Assembly: GCF_014642075.1 (NCBI RefSeq) | Contig: NZ_BMIK01000004.1 | Coordinates: 124,001 to 188,000 of the forward strand | Source: Parapedobacter defluvii | GTDB lineage: Bacteria; Bacteroidota; Bacteroidia; Sphingobacteriales; Sphingobacteriaceae | Reading direction: 5' to 3' | DNA length: 64,000 bases | Shown: in pieces, positions 60,646 to 64,000 of the stretch | How the letters are laid out: each line of letters begins with the position of its first letter | Numbering within the stretch: the first letter of the stretch is position 1 | Position numbers and translations under genes: made by a program | Notes under the pieces: generated by a model | Database searches by the model: none | What the model saw: only the letters and a program-made list of their open reading frames with translations | What the model was told of the DNA's origin: nothing

Positions 60646-63600
60646 TCAGAATTTGATATTGGCACCGAAGCTGAAGATCGAAGTCTGTGGATAGCCTATC
60701 GAGTCGTCATTTTCGGGGTCAAGGTGGGTCGGCCTGAATTTGGGTGACCACGTAAACACATTCTGTCCATTCATAAACACTCTCATGTTGGAGACTCCTA
60801 TTAACCGCAGCGAATTTTCCGGGAGCGTATAGCCCACCTCAAAGTTTTTCAGCCGGAAGAGATCTCGGTCAAAGATGAAGAACGAGTTTGCCCGATGATT
60901 CACGCCCTCCTCAGAGTGCAGTGCCGGATAGGTAATCTCTTCTCCGTTTTTCCAACGCTCCTCGGTCCATGCCTTTTTGTGATAAGGGAAATAGGTCCCG
61001 TCAAGCGTTGTTTCGTACGTGCCTTGCGAAGCGAGACCGGAATTGAACTTACCCAGTCCCTGGAAGAAAATATAGGCATCGAATGACTTCCATTCGGCCG
61101 ATAATGAAAAGCCATAACTGTAGCGGGGAATGTGTCCAACACCGATGGGAGCTTCGTCCTTGTCGTCAATTATATTGTCACCGTTCAAATCTTTATAAAC
61201 AAAGTCCCCCGGGCCTGGTGTCCCGAATGAGTAGGTAACGCGTTCAGGATCGGCCAGCGATTCGGCGTTCCAGTACCCGCCGTCCTGGTCCCAGTCGATG
61301 AGGTATCCCCAATTCTGCCCGATCGGATAACCGGTGCTACGGTATCGGTATGCGTAGGTATCATCACGCGGTACCTCGTCAACGTTGAGGCGCTTATTCC
61401 GGTTATACGAAAGTTGTCCCCTGAAATGGAGGAACAGGTCGGGATTCACGCGCTTGTTGTATCCCAGCTCAATCTCATACCCCTGGTTCAGCACTTCGCC
61501 CATATTGACTTTCGGTATATTGCCGAGGGGGACACCCTGCCATACGGGAATGCTTCGCCGCTGGAGAAGAATCTGAGAGCGGTTTTCACGGAAGAAATCA
61601 ACCTGCCCCGTGATGTCCTTGATAATGGAAAAGTCCAGTCCCAAGTTGTATTTATTGGCCACTTCCCACGTGAGCATCCGATTGCCCAGTAATCCTTCGT
61701 TGATCCGTTTTCCGGCAGCCAAACTACCCGAGAACCCGCCGCCTCCGATGGTAATATCATCTAAATAGAGGAAACGTAGTCTGTCCATTTGATCGTTGCC
61801 TACCTTTCCATAGGAAGTCCGGATCTTCAGGAATGTGATATAAGGGTTGTCCTTCAAGAACGGTTCTTGACTGATCGCCCACCCGATCGATCCCGAGGGG
61901 AAGAAGCCAAATCGCTTTTCAGGGGAGAACTGTTCCGACCCGTTATAACCGAAGTTGACTTCAGCAAGGTAACGTGTATCGTAATCATACGTGGCGCGTC
62001 CTGCGAAACCGAGTACATTGAAAGGAATAGCGGCCCCTCCATCATCCCAGTAATCCCGGTCGCCACGGAGCATACCGCCTACGTTGTGCTTTCCAAACGA
62101 CCGGTTATAAAGAAGTTGTCCCTGGATGTTGACATTGTACTTCGCGCCCTGCCCATAACTTAAATAGAAATTGTCTTGTTTCAATTGGAATACAGAGAAG
62201 GAAAGTTCATCCGTCTCGGGGTTGATAAATGCTTGGTATTCGGTTTGATTCATATTCCCTCTCACCCAATTGTTTCCCATGGCATCGTATGAAATCATCG
62301 CTTTAAGGGCAAGTCCTTTCGTAATTCCCTCCAAATTGAAGTCCAGTCCGAATGAGGAGTTCAGGTTAGATCGGGTCTGCAGGTCATAACCATACCAGTT
62401 CATGATCGTGAATGGCGAGCGGTCGGCATAGTGTCCACTGGTCAGGTATGTGGGATCCAGCGGCAGATTGGGAGGAACGCCAAATCCCGGAATGGTTACA
62501 GGCCCTGGCGTCATGGGCACAATGGTCTGTGCCTGATACATCATATCGCGCACCAGCCAGTTCCGGTCGCCACCGTACATCACGGCAGAATTTGGCATGT
62601 TTACTTTCTCAATGTAGGTGCCTAAGTTGAGAAATGCAGAGAGCCATTTATTCACTTTATAATCCACATTTGATCGGAACGAATAACGATCCAATTTAAA
62701 TGATGGATCATATTTCAGGATATCTTCCGAGAGGGTGTTCATATTCCCGCCCTGGTGAAGGTAGCCAACATTCAGGAAGTAGGTGATTTTATCGGTCCCG
62801 CCTCTCAGGTTGGTATTTAAGTTGGTCTGCGGCGACCATCTTCTCACCAGCATCCGATACCAATCGTTATCGGGATACATCCATTTCCGTAGGGCCGCTT
62901 GTTCTTCGTAATCGGGTGCGGATGGATCCAGTCCGGCAAGCGGATTTTCGAACTTGGCGATAATTTCGGGAGTAAAGGGCGCTTCGAACCGGTCGTTTTC
63001 CATGGCTATGTTACGCAGCTTCATGTACTCGATCGATCCTGGCATTTCCGGTTCGCGGGTGAGCTTAGAATAGCTTTGCGTAAGATTGGCGGAAAGTTCG
63101 GGCTTCCCTACTTTACCTCGTTTTGTTGTGATGATCAATACGCCATTCGCGCCGCGCACGCCGAATATCGCCGTTGCCGAAGCGTCTTTCAATACCGAAA
63201 TCGTTTCCACCTCATTGATATCGAGGGTACGAATGTTGTCCCTAGGTACCCCGTCTATCAGAATCAGCGGATTGGTGCCGTTGGTCGTCGCGGCGCCCCG
63301 AAGGTACATGGTCGCGTCGTCGACACCCGGTTGCCCGCCCACACGCTGCATGGATGTAAGACCGGCAACACGCCCGGCGAGTGCGTTGGCGAGGTTAGGC
63401 GACGATGATATGCGTAATTCGCCTGGGCTGACGGAAGAAATGGCCCCGGTAACCGTCACTTTTTTCTGCACACCGTAGGCAACGACCACAACTTCATCCA
63501 GCCCCAGGTTATCCGGTATCAACTGGACATTGATGGGCGACGCGTTACGTACGGGCAGCTCTTGGTCAATGTAGCCAACTAAACGAAACAACAAGGTGTC

Positions 63601-63834
63601 TCCAACACGGACTCCCGTCAGCACATAGGTACCGTCCTCTCCCGTGGATACGGCAGCAGATTTGTGTTTAACACTAACGGTTGCACCAGCCAACGGCCCT
63701 TGTTCATCGCTCACTTTTCCACTAATATTCACCTGTTGTTGTGCGGCCGATATAGCCGGAAATGAAAAGATGAAAAAGGCAGCAAAAACAGCAAACATCC
63801 ATGGTTTTGCTTTACGCGGTAAATGTTTAAGCAT
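60646..63834 (-). CDS. SusC/RagA TonB-linked transporter (PUL C, first pair)
   Basis: A 1062-residue SusC protein: signal peptide (about 1-32, cleavage near ISAAQQ), carboxypeptidase-regulatory domain (about 34-112: NISGKVSDEQGPLAGATVSV), TonB-box region (LGLDEVVVVAYGVQKK), plug (about 122-235, ISVLKDASATAIFGVRGANG), barrel ending FGANIKF. No STN domain and no sigma/FecR pair in view, so regulation differs from PUL A; the regulator may lie beyond the right edge. Heads the minus-strand run of PUL C within the window. Confidence 0.94.
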   Translation of the reverse strand: MLKHLPRKAKPWMFAVFAAFFIFSFPAISAAQQQVNISGKVSDEQGPLAGATVSVKHKSAAVSTGEDGTYVLTGVRVGDTLLFRLVGYIDQELPVRNASPINVQLIPDNLGLDEVVVVAYGVQKKVTVTGAISSVSPGELRISSSPNLANALAGRVAGLTSMQRVGGQPGVDDATMYLRGAATTNGTNPLILIDGVPRDNIRTLDINEVETISVLKDASATAIFGVRGANGVLIITTKRGKVGKPELSANLTQSYSKLTREPEMPGSIEYMKLRNIAMENDRFEAPFTPEIIAKFENPLAGLDPSAPDYEEQAALRKWMYPDNDWYRMLVRRWSPQTNLNTNLRGGTDKITYFLNVGYLHQGGNMNTLSEDILKYDPSFKLDRYSFRSNVDYKVNKWLSAFLNLGTYIEKVNMPNSAVMYGGDRNWLVRDMMYQAQTIVPMTPGPVTIPGFGVPPNLPLDPTYLTSGHYADRSPFTIMNWYGYDLQTRSNLNSSFGLDFNLEGITKGLALKAMISYDAMGNNWVRGNMNQTEYQAFINPETDELSFSVFQLKQDNFYLSYGQGAKYNVNIQGQLLYNRSFGKHNVGGMLRGDRDYWDDGGAAIPFNVLGFAGRATYDYDTRYLAEVNFGYNGSEQFSPEKRFGFFPSGSIGWAISQEPFLKDNPYITFLKIRTSYGKVGNDQMDRLRFLYLDDITIGGGGFSGSLAAGKRINEGLLGNRMLTWEVANKYNLGLDFSIIKDITGQVDFFRENRSQILLQRRSIPVWQGVPLGNIPKVNMGEVLNQGYEIELGYNKRVNPDLFLHFRGQLSYNRNKRLNVDEVPRDDTYAYRYRSTGYPIGQNWGYLIDWDQDGGYWNAESLADPERVTYSFGTPGPGDFVYKDLNGDNIIDDKDEAPIGVGHIPRYSYGFSLSAEWKSFDAYIFFQGLGKFNSGLASQGTYETTLDGTYFPYHKKAWTEERWKNGEEITYPALHSEEGVNHRANSFFIFDRDLFRLKNFEVGYTLPENSLRLIGVSNMRVFMNGQNVFTWSPKFRPTHLDPENDDSIGYPQTSIFSFGANIKF

Positions 63835-64000
63835 AATTCATAATTTTTAAAGTTAATTTAGATAATAATATTACTAGTGATGCGTTATAAGTTATAAATA
63901 ATAACAGTCGTTCTTTGATAGGATCCCAAATCCATTCTACTAATAGAATTCTTCGATATAGAATTTTAATCTAAAGGTATTGCTTAAAAATATCCCGACT
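63835..64000. other. Upstream region of PUL C at the window edge
   Basis: 166 AT-rich bases before the first SusC start. No gene and no convincing TAnnTTTG box on the minus strand was found, and the regulatory gene that would be expected nearby is outside the window. Confidence 0.4.

Overview
The window is chromosomal DNA from a member of the Bacteroidota, most likely family Sphingobacteriaceae (Parapedobacter, Olivibacter, Sphingobacterium or Pedobacter type; genus not settled). The evidence is four SusC genes and four SusD genes, an Rpb6-type omega subunit between bamD and coaBC, gldD, ECF sigma/FecR pairs, Tat-exported sugar enzymes, and promoters of the TAnnTTTG type that Bacteroidota use. 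No rRNA, tRNA, insertion sequence, prophage or CRISPR array was seen.

Layout. 1-4716: a LacI-type regulator facing a gene off the left edge, then bamD-rpoZ-coaBC on the minus strand, a NifU-like protein and a small secreted protein. 4713-10203 (minus): a LolE/FtsX-like permease with an MBL hydrolase, then gldD, aroE, a ComA-like phosphosulfolactate synthase and a TPR protein. 10614-13396 (plus): a uronate catabolic operon kduI-DUF4861-kduD behind a LacI-type operator-like site. 13422-17966 (minus): nadD, gmk, yicC, and an ECF sigma factor with a membrane HEAT-like protein and a DUF4097 protein. 18195-28143 (minus): polysaccharide utilisation locus (PUL) A, made of ECF sigma, FecR, SusC with an STN domain, SusD and two surface lipoproteins, with no enzyme. 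28230-35046: housekeeping genes (dedA, dnaN, ruvX, ybeY, ndk) and a few membrane or secreted proteins. 35395-45224: PUL B, with a DUF6807 protein, a LacI regulator, ThuA, a Gfo/Idh/MocA oxidoreductase and a SusC/SusD pair. 45328-48637: ispH, hemH and a metallophosphoesterase. 48634-63834 (minus): PUL C, with two SusC/SusD pairs, a DUF1735/discoidin lipoprotein, a CotH-kinase-like lipoprotein and a DUF4832 glycosidase-like protein.

How the genes work together. The three loci and the kdu operon describe a glycan forager. SusC/SusD pairs bind and import oligosaccharides, lipoproteins with discoidin-like domains help capture substrate, and ThuA/Gfo-type enzymes and KduI/KduD process sugars inside the cell. 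Control appears to come from LacI proteins and, in PUL A, from a trans-envelope SusC-FecR-sigma relay.

The most striking signal is a run of 16 C residues (40181-40196). It separates a signal-peptide-coding start from the rest of a SusC gene that lies in another frame; 14 or 17 C residues would restore one continuous protein of usual size. This looks like an ON/OFF phase-variation switch in a glycan transporter, unless it is a homopolymer sequencing error. Other points worth following: a SusD with an inserted domain of about 145 residues, a CotH-kinase-like protein inside a PUL, a repeat that supplies the last codons of ybeY, and several TAnnTTTG boxes so close to ATG that the mRNAs should be leaderless.
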